Assembly (NCBI GenBank): GCA_021825445.1
Contig: JAKAHA010000004.1
Span: 1 to 64,000, forward strand
DNA: 64,000 nucleotides
Source of the DNA: a bacterium
GTDB taxonomy: Bacteria > Patescibacteriota > Microgenomatia > UBA1406 > GWC2-37-13
Direction of reading: 5' to 3'
Shown here in pieces: positions 35,110 to 43,701 of this stretch. Position 1 is the stretch's first letter. The number at the start of each line of letters is the position of its first letter. The notes beneath the pieces were generated by a model that did not search any database, was not told where the DNA came from, and saw nothing but the letters and a program-made list of their open reading frames with translations. The position numbers and the translations under genes are program-made.

Positions 35110-36033
35110 TCAATTAGGTAAATTAGAAATTAGAAATTTTTTTATCATATGGAAAGGGTGCCAGTGTACTCTTCCTTCGGCAAAATAAATTCCGCCAAAG
35201 ATTAAGACCCCACCTATCACATAAAACAAATTTGGATACTCATGAAGTAGAGGAGCAGCAACGATTATTGCCGCAAGCGGATCGATATATGTAAAAATTC
35301 CTACATCTTGTGCCTTAAGGCGAGAAACACCATAGTAAAAAAGGAAATAAGCTAAGGCTGAGGAAAAAAACACTCCAAATATTATCCCTGTCCAACCTGC
35401 CAAATTTAAAAACGAAATATCCCAACTAGTAAGCTCTTTTGGAATAAACGGAATAAATGAAAGACTTCCAAATAAAAAAGTAATTGCTGAAACTTGAATT
35501 GCATTAATTTTTTTCAAAACATCCCGTCCAATTATCGTTTGAAAAACACTACCTAACGTCGCGATTAATATAAAAATATTTCCTTCAATCGCACCCAATA
35601 TCAATTTTTTTCCGTCTAAAATAAGTGGGGATAATATAATGAGTAATACTCCAAGCAGCGCAAATAACATTCCAGCCAATACTTTTAATTTTGGTTTTTC
35701 ACGCAAAAATAATATTGAGAGTAAATAAATAAATACCGGACCAGATGAGGCAATGATTGGAACATTGATACTCTCAGTCTTGACCACTCCCAAAAAGAAA
35801 AAAGAAATATTTATCGTAATTCCAAAAAATCCAACAAGTAATACTTGAAACCATTGTTTTAATGTTAATTTCTGCCATTTATTTAAAGTCAATGGTAAAA
35901 ATATTAGTCCGGCAAAAAAGAAACGAATAAATGCCAAAGAAAAGGGAGGAATGTTTGTCAATGCAAATTTAAAGATTGGGCTCGCCATACCCCAGATGAC
36001 ATTGGCGATGATAAGGGCGAGAATAGGATTCAT
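35110..36033 (-). CDS. EamA-family (DMT superfamily) transporter
   Basis: A 307-residue protein with ten predicted membrane helices in two EamA repeats. NVIWGMASPIFKFAL at the N-terminus and AFIRFFFAGLIFLPL are typical, and the second repeat has FGVFFSSALAYFLFYYGVSRL. The family exports amino acids, sugars or other metabolites. The neighbours are galE and a GT2 gene; a link to glycan synthesis is possible but not shown. Confidence 0.88.
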   Translation of the reverse strand: MNPILALIIANVIWGMASPIFKFALTNIPPFSLAFIRFFFAGLIFLPLTLNKWQKLTLKQWFQVLLVGFFGITINISFFFLGVVKTESINVPIIASSGPVFIYLLSILFLREKPKLKVLAGMLFALLGVLLIILSPLILDGKKLILGAIEGNIFILIATLGSVFQTIIGRDVLKKINAIQVSAITFLFGSLSFIPFIPKELTSWDISFLNLAGWTGIIFGVFFSSALAYFLFYYGVSRLKAQDVGIFTYIDPLAAIIVAAPLLHEYPNLFYVIGGVLIFGGIYFAEGRVHWHPFHMIKKFLISNLPN

Positions 36034-36120
36034 ACAAAATTATAAATATTAAATCTCAAATCACAAATAAATTTTAAACGTTTTAAATTTAAAATTTTAA
36101 ATTTGTTTGGAACTTGGTAT

Positions 36121-37026
36121 TTAGGATTTAGAATTTTTTTTACTCAAATACACAATTAGCTCCCCAATAATCCCTGTCATCATAACTTGTATTCCAATAA
36201 TGATCAACAATATTCCCAACCAAAGAAGCGGGCGAGTGACAAGCAGTACTCCGAAAAATAATCTCTCGATCGTCAAGTACAAAGAAATTAGAAAACCAAT
36301 TAAAAAAGTAATTCCTCCAATCGTTCCAAAAAAATGAAGTGGCTTTTCCGAAAATTTAAACAAAAAATAAGCCGTTAAAGTATCAAGTAGTCCAGTAAAC
36401 AATTTACTGGGACCAAATTTTGATTTGCCAAATTTTCGCTCGTTATTTTTTATACTAATTTCAGTCACCTTATATCCATTATAAAACATGGCGAGAGGAA
36501 AAAAACGGAAGTTATTTCCATAGAAAATAAAATCTTTTAGAACGTCACGTTTAAAAGCTTTGTACCCGCAATTAATATCAGTATAAGGAGAGCTCAAAAA
36601 AGATTTCAAAAACCAGGCAACAATCTTTGAATAAAATTTAACAATTAAATTGTCTTGTCTCTTTTCTCTAATCCCATTAATAAAATCAAAGCCTTCATTA
36701 ATTTTTTCAAGAAATTTTGGCAAATCTTCTGGATCATCTTGTAAATCTCCATCCATAAAGACAACGACATCTCCTTGAGAATTTTCTATTCCTGTCTTCA
36801 AAGCTGCTCCTTTTCCTAATCTTTTTTTATGTTTAAAAATTTTTACATTTGGATTTGATTTGTCATTTGTAATTTGTAATTTGTAATTTTCTGTCGACCC
36901 ATCATCCACCAAAATAATCTCCCATTTTTCTTTGACCGCCGTAGTTTTAAGTATGTCGACTAACTGCTCAGCTAACACTGGAATGTTTTCTTTTTCATTA
37001 TGAAAGGGAATTATTATTGAAATCAT
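36121..37026 (-). CDS. GT2 glycosyltransferase, DPM1/GtrB-like, with repeat insertion
   Basis: A 301-residue GT-A enzyme: SIIIPFHNEKENI, VDDGSTE, FMDGDLQDDPEDL as metal motif and two C-terminal membrane helices. A TTTGTAA tandem (36864-36888 on the plus strand) is inserted right after VDDGST and is read as ENYKLQITNDKSN. The insertion lies in a surface loop next to the nucleotide site, yet the frame is intact. The gene overlaps the upstream DUF2079 gene by 4 bases, so the two are coupled. Confidence 0.86.
   Translation of the reverse strand: MISIIIPFHNEKENIPVLAEQLVDILKTTAVKEKWEIILVDDGSTENYKLQITNDKSNPNVKIFKHKKRLGKGAALKTGIENSQGDVVVFMDGDLQDDPEDLPKFLEKINEGFDFINGIREKRQDNLIVKFYSKIVAWFLKSFLSSPYTDINCGYKAFKRDVLKDFIFYGNNFRFFPLAMFYNGYKVTEISIKNNERKFGKSKFGPSKLFTGLLDTLTAYFLFKFSEKPLHFFGTIGGITFLIGFLISLYLTIERLFFGVLLVTRPLLWLGILLIIIGIQVMMTGIIGELIVYLSKKNSKS
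36864..36888 (-). repeat. TTTGTAA tandem array within a GT2 gene
   Basis: Three to four copies of the 7-nt unit TTTGTAA, read in frame on the coding strand as YKLQIT-like residues. Confidence 0.8.
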
Positions 37027-38459
37027 ATTTTTTTGTAAACTTCTATACTATCATCCTTTTGGTCGTCTGTAAAAATCATTTGAAATTTTTTGTCATCCAA
37101 TAATTTAAAATAAAATTTAACTGGGAAACCCTCTTTTGCCATGTCTCCAATTTCCGACCGATTAATGATAATATAATCGGCTAAACTATATTTATCAATT
37201 TCATTTTTGTAGATATCCTCGTCGGTTTTGCCCATCGTCGCATATGAACTATCATAAAGAAAATTAAAATAATATTTTCTATTAGTAAAAAATGGGGCAA
37301 GTTTTGGAGTTGTTGATACTTTGATATTTTCGTCTTTAAGTTTATTTATCCAAATTTCGATGGAACTACTTTTTGTTTTGTTAATTTCTTTATAGTCTAC
37401 TGAGTATTTTACAAAATAGGGGATTGGATTGTAAAGATAAATTGATCTAAAATTAAGGAAAATAAAAATTAAAAAAAATATTATTTTTATTATTTTATTT
37501 TTAATAAATTTATCAAAATTTTTATATCCTAAAATTAAGGAATAAAATAAGAAAGCAATGATTATTGAGTTGTAGTGAAATAAAACAGATCTCTGATTAC
37601 TATTGATACTTATGATATTAATTGCCCATTCAGGCAAGCTAATAAGAAGTGTCAAAGGAGAAAATAATGAATAAAATACCGGATTAATCATCAATCTTGA
37701 ATAACTAATTCCTTCCTTTATTATGTTTGGAATTCTTGATTTTATATCTACAAAATACCCCGTGGCAAAATGCTCACTACCGCGAAAATAAGGGATAATA
37801 AAATATACTGTAGTGAAAAAAAACACTAGTCCTAAAATTGCAGTTATTGTTCCAATCTTTTTCTCTTTCTTTATAAAAAATATATAAATACCTAAAAAAA
37901 ATACTACCAACCCTGTATGTTCTTTAGTCAAAAGTGCCAAAAAAATAAAAACAAAAAACCAACTCCATTTTTTTAATTCTTGAAAATAAAGTCCAAATAA
38001 AAAAAACGTTGTTGCCAATGTCACTGCGTGAAAATCAAAAAGGGCGGCACGCTGTATTGCAAAATATGATAAATATGTAATTGAAAAAATTAAACTAATT
38101 AATTTTTTTTTCAAAACTTTCTGAGAAATTAAAAAAATCGCCAATGCTCCCAAACCCAATACTATTGCTTGTCCAATCAACAATACTTCTGGACCTTCAT
38201 ATAATTTATAAAATGGTGCAAACATAGCTAAAATCGGATCAAAGTGAATTGCCAGTCGGGAAACATTTTTCTTCAAATCCTGGTTGGTCATTTCAAGAAA
38301 CCGTCCTTGTGAAGTGTTGTAGGCGACTTGATTCATAATTCCCAAATCGTAGTAATAAGAATTTAAAGTCTTATATCGACGGATTGAAAGATATGAGAAT
38401 ATTACAATAAAGAAAATAATCGACAAGCTTAACAAAATTTGAGTAATATATTTTTTCAT
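37023..38459 (-). CDS. DUF2079-family polytopic membrane protein
   Basis: A 478-residue membrane protein. YYYDLGIMNQVAYNTSQGRF in the first loop and IHFDPILAMFAPFYKLYEGPE in the second are the DUF2079 signature; about ten hydrophobic segments and a soluble C-terminal region of about 110 residues follow. The family is related to PMT-like glycosyltransferases. The gene overlaps xer upstream and GT2 downstream by 4 bases each, an operon-like arrangement in which the GT2 could charge the lipid donor. Confidence 0.78.
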   Translation of the reverse strand: MKKYITQILLSLSIIFFIVIFSYLSIRRYKTLNSYYYDLGIMNQVAYNTSQGRFLEMTNQDLKKNVSRLAIHFDPILAMFAPFYKLYEGPEVLLIGQAIVLGLGALAIFLISQKVLKKKLISLIFSITYLSYFAIQRAALFDFHAVTLATTFFLFGLYFQELKKWSWFFVFIFLALLTKEHTGLVVFFLGIYIFFIKKEKKIGTITAILGLVFFFTTVYFIIPYFRGSEHFATGYFVDIKSRIPNIIKEGISYSRLMINPVFYSLFSPLTLLISLPEWAINIISINSNQRSVLFHYNSIIIAFLFYSLILGYKNFDKFIKNKIIKIIFFLIFIFLNFRSIYLYNPIPYFVKYSVDYKEINKTKSSSIEIWINKLKDENIKVSTTPKLAPFFTNRKYYFNFLYDSSYATMGKTDEDIYKNEIDKYSLADYIIINRSEIGDMAKEGFPVKFYFKLLDDKKFQMIFTDDQKDDSIEVYKKI

Positions 38460-39394
38460 TTATTTCCTGAGTGAAACTTTTCATGAATTTGTTTCAGTCC
38501 AAAGTTTGTCACATGAGTATAAATTTGAGTCGTGGCAATATTTTTGTGCCCCAACATTTCCTGGACTGATCTTAGATCTGCCCCATGTTGAAGAAGATCC
38601 GTGGCATAGCTGTGGCGTAAAATATGAGGACCAATTCGTAGAGTAATTCCGGCTATTTTTCGATACTTATCTATCATTCGCTCAATTGACCGGGCAGACA
38701 ACCTCAATTTCTCATCAGTCAACCCTTCGTTTCCCTTTGGTCCCGAATATCTAATAAAAAGAGGTTTATAGGGATCTGATCTTTTAGTCAAATATAAACC
38801 TAGCCAAGTTTTTGCTTGTTTTGTAAGAAATACAACGCGACCTTTTCCGCCCTTTCCAACTACTCCAAACTCGCCAGATTGAATATTGGCTTGATCACGA
38901 TTTAAAGATACTAGTTCGGATACTCGAAGACCTGTTGAAAAAAGCACTTCAAGGATTGTCCTGTCCCGAAGTCCTGGCTCGTTTTTTGTATCCACGACTT
39001 CAAACAATTTTTTTAGTTCTGCAGGCGACAAAAATTTTACTATTCTATCTCTATTTTTTCCAAGTTCAACCATGTCCGGAGAAAGCGACTCCACATGTTG
39101 ACGAACCAAGTAGCGAAGCATACTTCTTAGAGCTACCAAAAAATAATTTTGTGTCTGACGTTTTAAAGCCCCTTTATCTGGATTTTTATACTCATGACTT
39201 AGATACAATCGAAAATTACGAACAATATTATCGTCGATTTTTACAACTGAAAAACTTTCGGTTTTATTACTTGAATACAACCATTTTTGAAAAAAATTTA
39301 AGTAATAACTATACATTCTGACAGTTTTAAGTGATAGATTTTTATCAAGCTCGCAGTATTCCAAAAAACGTAAGATAGCCTCTTTTATTTCCAT
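38456..39394 (-). CDS. Tyrosine recombinase, XerC/XerD-like
   Basis: A 312-residue recombinase with an N-terminal SAM-like core-binding domain (about 1-100) and a full catalytic set: R157 in STGLRVSEL, K181/K184 in the GKGGKGR beta-turn, H257 and R260 in PHILRHSYA, H283 in LGHKN and nucleophile Y292. It is most likely the chromosome-dimer resolvase; an integrase for the accessory segment at 55-61 kb is possible but remote. The gene is 13 bases from the cyclophilin gene upstream. Confidence 0.88.
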   Translation of the reverse strand: MEIKEAILRFLEYCELDKNLSLKTVRMYSYYLNFFQKWLYSSNKTESFSVVKIDDNIVRNFRLYLSHEYKNPDKGALKRQTQNYFLVALRSMLRYLVRQHVESLSPDMVELGKNRDRIVKFLSPAELKKLFEVVDTKNEPGLRDRTILEVLFSTGLRVSELVSLNRDQANIQSGEFGVVGKGGKGRVVFLTKQAKTWLGLYLTKRSDPYKPLFIRYSGPKGNEGLTDEKLRLSARSIERMIDKYRKIAGITLRIGPHILRHSYATDLLQHGADLRSVQEMLGHKNIATTQIYTHVTNFGLKQIHEKFHSGNK

Positions 39395-39406
39395 GTACTA
39401 ATTTTA

Positions 39407-39958
39407 TCACTTTTCCTGAATCTCGACTGAAATAATTTTTATTGGAGTAACTGGTGTTGACATTTCGCCCATATAACTTGGCTCTACTGGAGATTTCGCG
39501 ATTTCATCAACGACATCCATCCCTGAAATGACCTTTCCAAAAATCACATAGTTTTTTGGTAACGGGTTATCCGCATGCATGATAAAAAATTGACTACCAT
39601 TTGTGTTTGGACCGGCATTTGCCATCGCAATCGTACCACGAGTATACTCTCCTGTGAATGGTTCATCGTCAAATTTATACCCAGGTCCACCGGTGCCATC
39701 TCCCTTAGGATCTCCACCCTGGATCATAAAACCCTTAATGATTCGGTGAAAAATAGTTTTATTGTAAAAACCTTTTTTGGCTAAAGTAACAAAGTTATTA
39801 ACTGTTTTTGGAGTTTTTCCTGTTGTCAATTTAAGAGTTATATTTCCTTTTTCAGTTTTTAAAATTACCGTAGTTGTTTTCATATAGTTTATATAGTATG
39901 CAATCGCAGTGAATATTATAACACCAAAAACAAACAGTACGAGCAGCTTATTTTTCAT
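39407..39958 (-). CDS. Membrane-anchored cyclophilin-type peptidyl-prolyl isomerase
   Basis: About 183 residues from the ATG at 39958; a TTG at 39970 is an alternative. An N-terminal helix (about 5-25) anchors the protein outside the membrane. The cyclophilin domain has [15 protein letters not shown] with catalytic Arg, [18 protein letters not shown] and [15 protein letters not shown]. It should catalyse proline isomerisation during folding of exported proteins. Divergent from the 39992 gene. Confidence 0.92.
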   Translation of the reverse strand: MKNKLLVLFVFGVIIFTAIAYYINYMKTTTVILKTEKGNITLKLTTGKTPKTVNNFVTLAKKGFYNKTIFHRIIKGFMIQGGDPKGDGTGGPGYKFDDEPFTGEYTRGTIAMANAGPNTNGSQFFIMHADNPLPKNYVIFGKVISGMDVVDEIAKSPVEPSYMGEMSTPVTPIKIISVEIQEK

Positions 39959-39991
39959 AAGATACTTCAAGTATAATTAATACTTGATCTT

Positions 39992-40849
39992 ATGTCAAAA
40001 CTTGCCCGCCCTCAATATTTAGTTTCGACCGATTCAATTGGATTTTTAGGAAGTTCGCAGCAATTTCTTTTTCTTTGGAAAGAATTTTTTGACGATAAGA
40101 CTCTTGATGGAGTAGAGATAGTTGCTTTCAAACCCTTAGATCGGTTGAATAAATTAATTGAAACTTTGAAAAATAATAATATTCCAGTTCTTTCTTTTCA
40201 TGGAAAAACCGGAGGTGAAAATTTACTTAGTCTTTCGGGAAAGATTATCATGACATTCATCAATCTTTGCATAATCGACGCTGAAATACTTTTAAAAAAA
40301 TTTCCTGAAATTGAATTTTTGTCTCATGCACCATATTTTGAAAAAGAATTAATAAAACAAACTATACTTAAACAACAAGCTAAAAAAATTTGGATTGAAA
40401 ATCATCTGCCTGAGAAAAAAGGAGTGGATGATGCAATTAAGCAAATAAATATCTATAGGGAAAATAAAATTAATGCAAGCGGGATGTTGGATATTTACCA
40501 TTATGTAGCCAATTATGCCCGTAGTCTACAAATAAATTGGCAAAGGTTAGTCTCAGAATTAAAATCGTATATTCTTTTAACAGATAAAAATGGTAAGCAA
40601 ATTTTTAATGGTATCCATTTTCCAATTGGTAGTAGACTGGACGATTCGCTTCCTATTGATGTTATGACAGATGAAATGCTTGTGCTGTTTGCTCAAGAAA
40701 TTATTCCAAATGTTGAAAGAGTTGTTTTTGAAAATCAGCAAAATTTTCCAGGTATACTTTTTTCGACAAATAAAGTACTTGAAAAACAAAAAATTAGGAA
40801 TACTATGATAATAGACAGACTAAAAAAAACAGGAATTATTAAACTATGA
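39992..40849 (+). CDS. Unrecognised 285-residue protein, possibly TIM-barrel-like
   Basis: I do not recognise a family with certainty. Alternating strand-helix segments with FHGKTGG, IWIENHLPE, GMLDIYHYVANYA and FNGIHFPIGS resemble the beta-strand ends of xylose-isomerase/AP-endonuclease-type barrels, including conserved His and Glu residues that might bind metal. No signal peptide or membrane helix is visible. A TATAAT box is at 39972-39977. Its stop overlaps the next ATG, so it is co-translated with a dockerin-like small protein. Confidence 0.55.
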   Translation: MSKLARPQYLVSTDSIGFLGSSQQFLFLWKEFFDDKTLDGVEIVAFKPLDRLNKLIETLKNNNIPVLSFHGKTGGENLLSLSGKIIMTFINLCIIDAEILLKKFPEIEFLSHAPYFEKELIKQTILKQQAKKIWIENHLPEKKGVDDAIKQINIYRENKINASGMLDIYHYVANYARSLQINWQRLVSELKSYILLTDKNGKQIFNGIHFPIGSRLDDSLPIDVMTDEMLVLFAQEIIPNVERVVFENQQNFPGILFSTNKVLEKQKIRNTMIIDRLKKTGIIKL

Positions 40850-41187
40850 AAAAAGCAATTACCATTTCGTTGATTATTGCTGCTATTAGTCTTCTCATAT
40901 ATTTCTCAACTGGTTTTTTAAAAAAGATTTTATCACCAGCACCTTCTTATAATCAGTCAACTTCTGTTTATAAAAAAGAGGATATTGACAAGAATGAAAA
41001 AGTTGATGAAGCTGATCAAGAATTTGTTAATAAACAATTAAACTGTAAAAAGGGTGATCTCTGCTGGAATAAGGTTGTTGGAAAAACGATAAATGGAGAC
41101 AATCCCATTTACGCATTTGACTTGGATTTAAATAATGATGGTGTGATTGATCAGCTTGATGCTGCCCAAATTCAAAACGCTAAATAA
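40846..41187 (+). CDS. Small anchored protein with dockerin-like EF-hand pair
   Basis: A 113-residue protein: one N-terminal membrane helix (about 5-27), a Ser/Tyr-rich linker, then two calcium-loop-like motifs, DIDKNEKVDEAD and DLDLNNDGVIDQLD, flanking a NCKKGDLCWN segment. This is the layout of a dockerin type I module, faced outwards. A cohesin partner is not visible here. It overlaps the upstream gene by 4 bases and the convergent gene by 8. Confidence 0.7.
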   Translation: MKKAITISLIIAAISLLIYFSTGFLKKILSPAPSYNQSTSVYKKEDIDKNEKVDEADQEFVNKQLNCKKGDLCWNKVVGKTINGDNPIYAFDLDLNNDGVIDQLDAAQIQNAK

Positions 41188-41707
41188 TTTTATATTTTAA
41201 AAGTAGCGTTCCTATTTTATTAATTTTTTTGCTACTTATAAGTTGCATCTTGGTGTTTAATAACTGTCCCTCAGCAATATTTTTACCTACTCCAAAAATT
41301 CTTGGTTCGATCGTCAAATAAAGCTCATTAACTAAATTATGTTTTAAAAACAAACCGTTGATAATGCCGCCGCCTACAAGTAGCATTTTTTTATAACCTA
41401 ACGATGCTAGTCGTTGAATTAATTCTTCTGGAATCTCATCGGAAAATTCCAGTTGCCCAGTAACTGTCTGATTTAAATATTTTTTTGGATTTCTTGTCAA
41501 GACGATTCTCAACTTCCCCTTTTCCAACTTTATTACTGGGCGAGATGCTTCATAAGTTTTTCTTCCCATGACAATCAAATTGTTTTTTTTAATTAGAGAA
41601 AAAAAATGTTTTTGGTCTTCGGCAGATGACCAAGTATAAATATTTTTATCGTTTGCAAAAGTAGTCCTACCATCAATTGACGAAAGCATTACTATCGTTA
41701 TTTTCAT
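41180..41707 (-). CDS. RibD C-terminal/dihydrofolate-reductase-like protein
   Basis: About 175 residues from the ATG at 41707, which forms an ATGA overlap with the stop of the upstream gene; a longer reading to 41731 is less likely. ITIVMLSSIDGRTT, IVMGRKTYEAS and MLLVGGGIINGLFL match the RibD_C/DHFR fold, which binds NADPH. It could be a pyrimidine reductase-type enzyme or a substitute dihydrofolate reductase. No other riboflavin gene is present, so the substrate is open. Confidence 0.82.
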   Translation of the reverse strand: MKITIVMLSSIDGRTTFANDKNIYTWSSAEDQKHFFSLIKKNNLIVMGRKTYEASRPVIKLEKGKLRIVLTRNPKKYLNQTVTGQLEFSDEIPEELIQRLASLGYKKMLLVGGGIINGLFLKHNLVNELYLTIEPRIFGVGKNIAEGQLLNTKMQLISSKKINKIGTLLLKYKII

Positions 41708-42381
41708 TTTTCTTGATTTGCTTTTAGCCATTTAACCCCGACATAAACAAAAGGAGTTTCAATAACCGACATAAAACATTTCATTGCCCAATAGGGGAGA
41801 ATAACACTTACTAAAAAGCTGTAGTTTTCCGCAAATGATTTATCAAAAGCATAGAATGCTAAAGTCATAAAAATAACTGTGTCAAAAAATAAAGAAATAA
41901 TATTTGAAGCATTATTCCTAAACCATAAGGCTTTTTTACCCATACTTTTTCGTATTTTCATAAATATTGCCAGATCCAACATGTCTGAAATCGCAAAAGC
42001 TAATAAACTAGCTATAGAAATTCTCGCAGTTTGTTTAAAAATCAAATCATAGGCAGGTTCACTTTTTAAATAACGAGTTGACGGTGGAAGAGATGTAAAA
42101 AAAAGTGAAATTATGGAAAGTAAAAAAACCATGATTATGCTTGATCTGATGATACTTCGAGTCCGCTCTGGTCCAAATACTTCGGTGATAATATCGTTGA
42201 TCGAATAAATTATTGGTAAAACAAAAATAGCAGTACTGGCATTGAGTTTAAAAGCTCCAAGCGAAAGAATTGGAAATGTTTTTGATCCCATCAGCTCCGA
42301 AACAATTGTACAAAAAACATACAGAGCAATTAGAAAATCAAGTTTCTGAATCGCAAACCAAGATTTAATCTTTGTAATCAT
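41704..42381 (-). CDS. yhhQ: Queuosine precursor transporter, YhhQ/VUT family
   Basis: A 225-residue membrane protein with about six helices. ELMGSKTFPILSLGAF, YSINDIITEVFGPERTRSII and AFAISDMLDLAIF are characteristic of the VUT/YhhQ family (PF02592), which imports queuosine precursors such as preQ0. The organism would therefore depend on salvage, in keeping with a reduced genome. It is coupled to the reductase-like gene by a 4-base overlap. Confidence 0.88.
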   Translation of the reverse strand: MITKIKSWFAIQKLDFLIALYVFCTIVSELMGSKTFPILSLGAFKLNASTAIFVLPIIYSINDIITEVFGPERTRSIIRSSIIMVFLLSIISLFFTSLPPSTRYLKSEPAYDLIFKQTARISIASLLAFAISDMLDLAIFMKIRKSMGKKALWFRNNASNIISLFFDTVIFMTLAFYAFDKSFAENYSFLVSVILPYWAMKCFMSVIETPFVYVGVKWLKANQEK

Positions 42382-42405
42382 ATTAGGGAATACTTTATCA
42401 AATTG

Positions 42406-42708
42406 TTATTTCCATTTCAACCACTTTTCTTCAACCTCTTTTTCCAAATCAATTTTGTAAAATTTTGAAAGTAACAAAACGTGACAAAAAACGTCGGCAA
42501 CTTCGTTGCGAAAATTTTCTTTTATCTCTTCTTCCGTCTTCCCTTTATGGCGTCCTTGTTTTATCATCATCAGGTACGATTGGATCAACTCTCCCATTTC
42601 TTCTTGAAGTTTAAGGACAAACCAATTACCGTCTCGATCGATATCAAATCGTTTGGAATAGATTTTTGAGACTTCTTCGACTTCGCGAGTTAAATCCTTG
42701 ATGTTCAT
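42406..42708 (-). CDS. MazG-like nucleoside triphosphate pyrophosphohydrolase
   Basis: About 100 residues from the ATG at 42708; a TTG two codons earlier is less likely. LQEEMGELIQSYLM followed by NEVADVFCHVLLLSKFY forms the EExxE...ExxxD metal site of the all-alpha NTP pyrophosphatase superfamily. It may hydrolyse non-canonical nucleotides or dNTPs. It lies beside ung, another sanitation or repair gene, separated by two palindromic repeats. Confidence 0.82.
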   Translation of the reverse strand: MNIKDLTREVEEVSKIYSKRFDIDRDGNWFVLKLQEEMGELIQSYLMMIKQGRHKGKTEEEIKENFRNEVADVFCHVLLLSKFYKIDLEKEVEEKWLKWK

Positions 42709-42736
42709 TATCAAATTGTATCAAATCGTGCTGTTC

Positions 42737-42764
42737 TTGTCATCCCCGCGGAGGCGGGGATACA
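42737..42764 (+). repeat. Palindromic repeat of the TGTCATCCCCG family
   Basis: TTGTCATCCCCGC, then GGAGGCGGGGATACA. It shares the TGTCATCCCC end with the 7061/33430 family but has a different loop. It lies in the gap between the MazG-like gene and ung. Confidence 0.85.
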
Positions 42765-42780
42765 GTGCTTATTTTTCTGG

Positions 42781-42797
42781 TCCCGCCTAAGGCGGGA
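42781..42797. repeat. 17-nt palindrome, TCCCGCCT-A-AGGCGGGA
   Basis: Perfect arms around a one-base centre, 16 bases after the preceding palindrome and just before the ung stop. Confidence 0.8.
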
Positions 42798-42801
42798 AAC
42801 T

Positions 42802-43470
42802 TTATTTCCAATCTATCTCTTTTATATTGTGTTGACTGAGATATTTATTACATTTTGAAAAGTGATGATTGCCGTAAAATAATTGCACCGAATATGGTGA
42901 AGGATGAGCAGAAATCAAAACTAAATTTTTTTGTCTATCTATGACTTCGCCTTTTGTTTGAGCATATTTTCCCCAAAGCAAATAAACAATATTTTGACGT
43001 TTTTCATTAAGAATCTTGATGACTGCATCAGTAAACGTTTCCCAACCTTTTGCTTTGTGAGAAGCTGGATTGCCTGCCAAAACTGTGAGAACGCTATTTA
43101 ACATTAAGACCCCCTGCGAAGCCCAACGAGAAAGATCGCCTGATGGTAGAGGAGCAATCCCTAAATCATTTTGAATTTCTTTATAAATATTTTTGAGAGA
43201 TGGGGGAAGAGGGATTCCATCATTCACTGCAAAAGATAAACCATTGGCTTGACGGGCACCATGATATGGATCTTGTCCAACGATGACAACCTTGACTTTG
43301 TCTAAGGGGCATAGATCAAAAGCCCGAAAAATATTTTTGGCGTGCGGATATACTTTACCGGATAAATATTGTTGACGAACAAACTCCGTCAATTCTTCCC
43401 AATATTTTTTCTCAAACTCTGGCTTCAAAACCGCTTTCCAAGTTGGATCAATTTTTACATTTCTAACCAT
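42802..43470 (-). CDS. ung: Uracil-DNA glycosylase, family 1
   Basis: A 222-residue enzyme. VGQDPYHGARQANGLSF contains the water-activating Asp (D67) and H70, LLWGKYAQ is present, and HPSPYSVQLFYGNHHFSKCN is the minor-groove loop motif with the catalytic His. It removes uracil from DNA in base excision repair. Length and motifs are typical. The 231-base region upstream holds a palindrome and a terminator-like hairpin facing the other way. Confidence 0.96.
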   Translation of the reverse strand: MVRNVKIDPTWKAVLKPEFEKKYWEELTEFVRQQYLSGKVYPHAKNIFRAFDLCPLDKVKVVIVGQDPYHGARQANGLSFAVNDGIPLPPSLKNIYKEIQNDLGIAPLPSGDLSRWASQGVLMLNSVLTVLAGNPASHKAKGWETFTDAVIKILNEKRQNIVYLLWGKYAQTKGEVIDRQKNLVLISAHPSPYSVQLFYGNHHFSKCNKYLSQHNIKEIDWK

Positions 43471-43486
43471 ATTGTATTTTTTGTAG

Positions 43487-43506
43487 TGGAGCGATTCATC
43501 GTTCCA
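43487..43506. repeat. 20-nt palindrome upstream of ung
   Basis: TGGAGCGAT-TC-ATCGTTCCA, a hairpin with one G-T pair, 17 bases upstream of the ung start. Confidence 0.75.
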
Positions 43507-43658
43507 TAATTTTATTTACAATCTTTCAGCTTTTCTTCAGAATCAAAGATTAAAAGTAAGTTAAGTGTATATCAGGGTTATACATGAGTCAATAAAAAAG
43601 TAATCTAACAAACAAAACACCAAACAATAAAAATATTTGTTTTACGATAACTTTTTAT

Positions 43659-43698
43659 ACTCAGAGCACTTCATTTCACAAGCTCTGGGTATTTTTTT
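43659..43698 (+). terminator. Rho-independent terminator-like hairpin on the plus strand
   Basis: Arms ACTCAGAGC (43659-43667) and GCTCTGGGT (43682-43690), one G-T pair, then a run of seven T at 43692-43698. No plus-strand gene precedes it, so it either ends an unannotated small RNA or reflects antisense transcription into ung. Confidence 0.6.
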
Positions 43699-43701
43699 AA
43701 A

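Noticed and set aside
38935-39321. 128-codon plus-strand open frame
   Set aside because: Antisense to the Xer recombinase catalytic domain; no recognisable domain.
38456-39394. Phage-type integrase of a prophage
   Set aside because: No capsid, portal, terminase or other phage gene is present, and the protein has Xer-like size and motifs.
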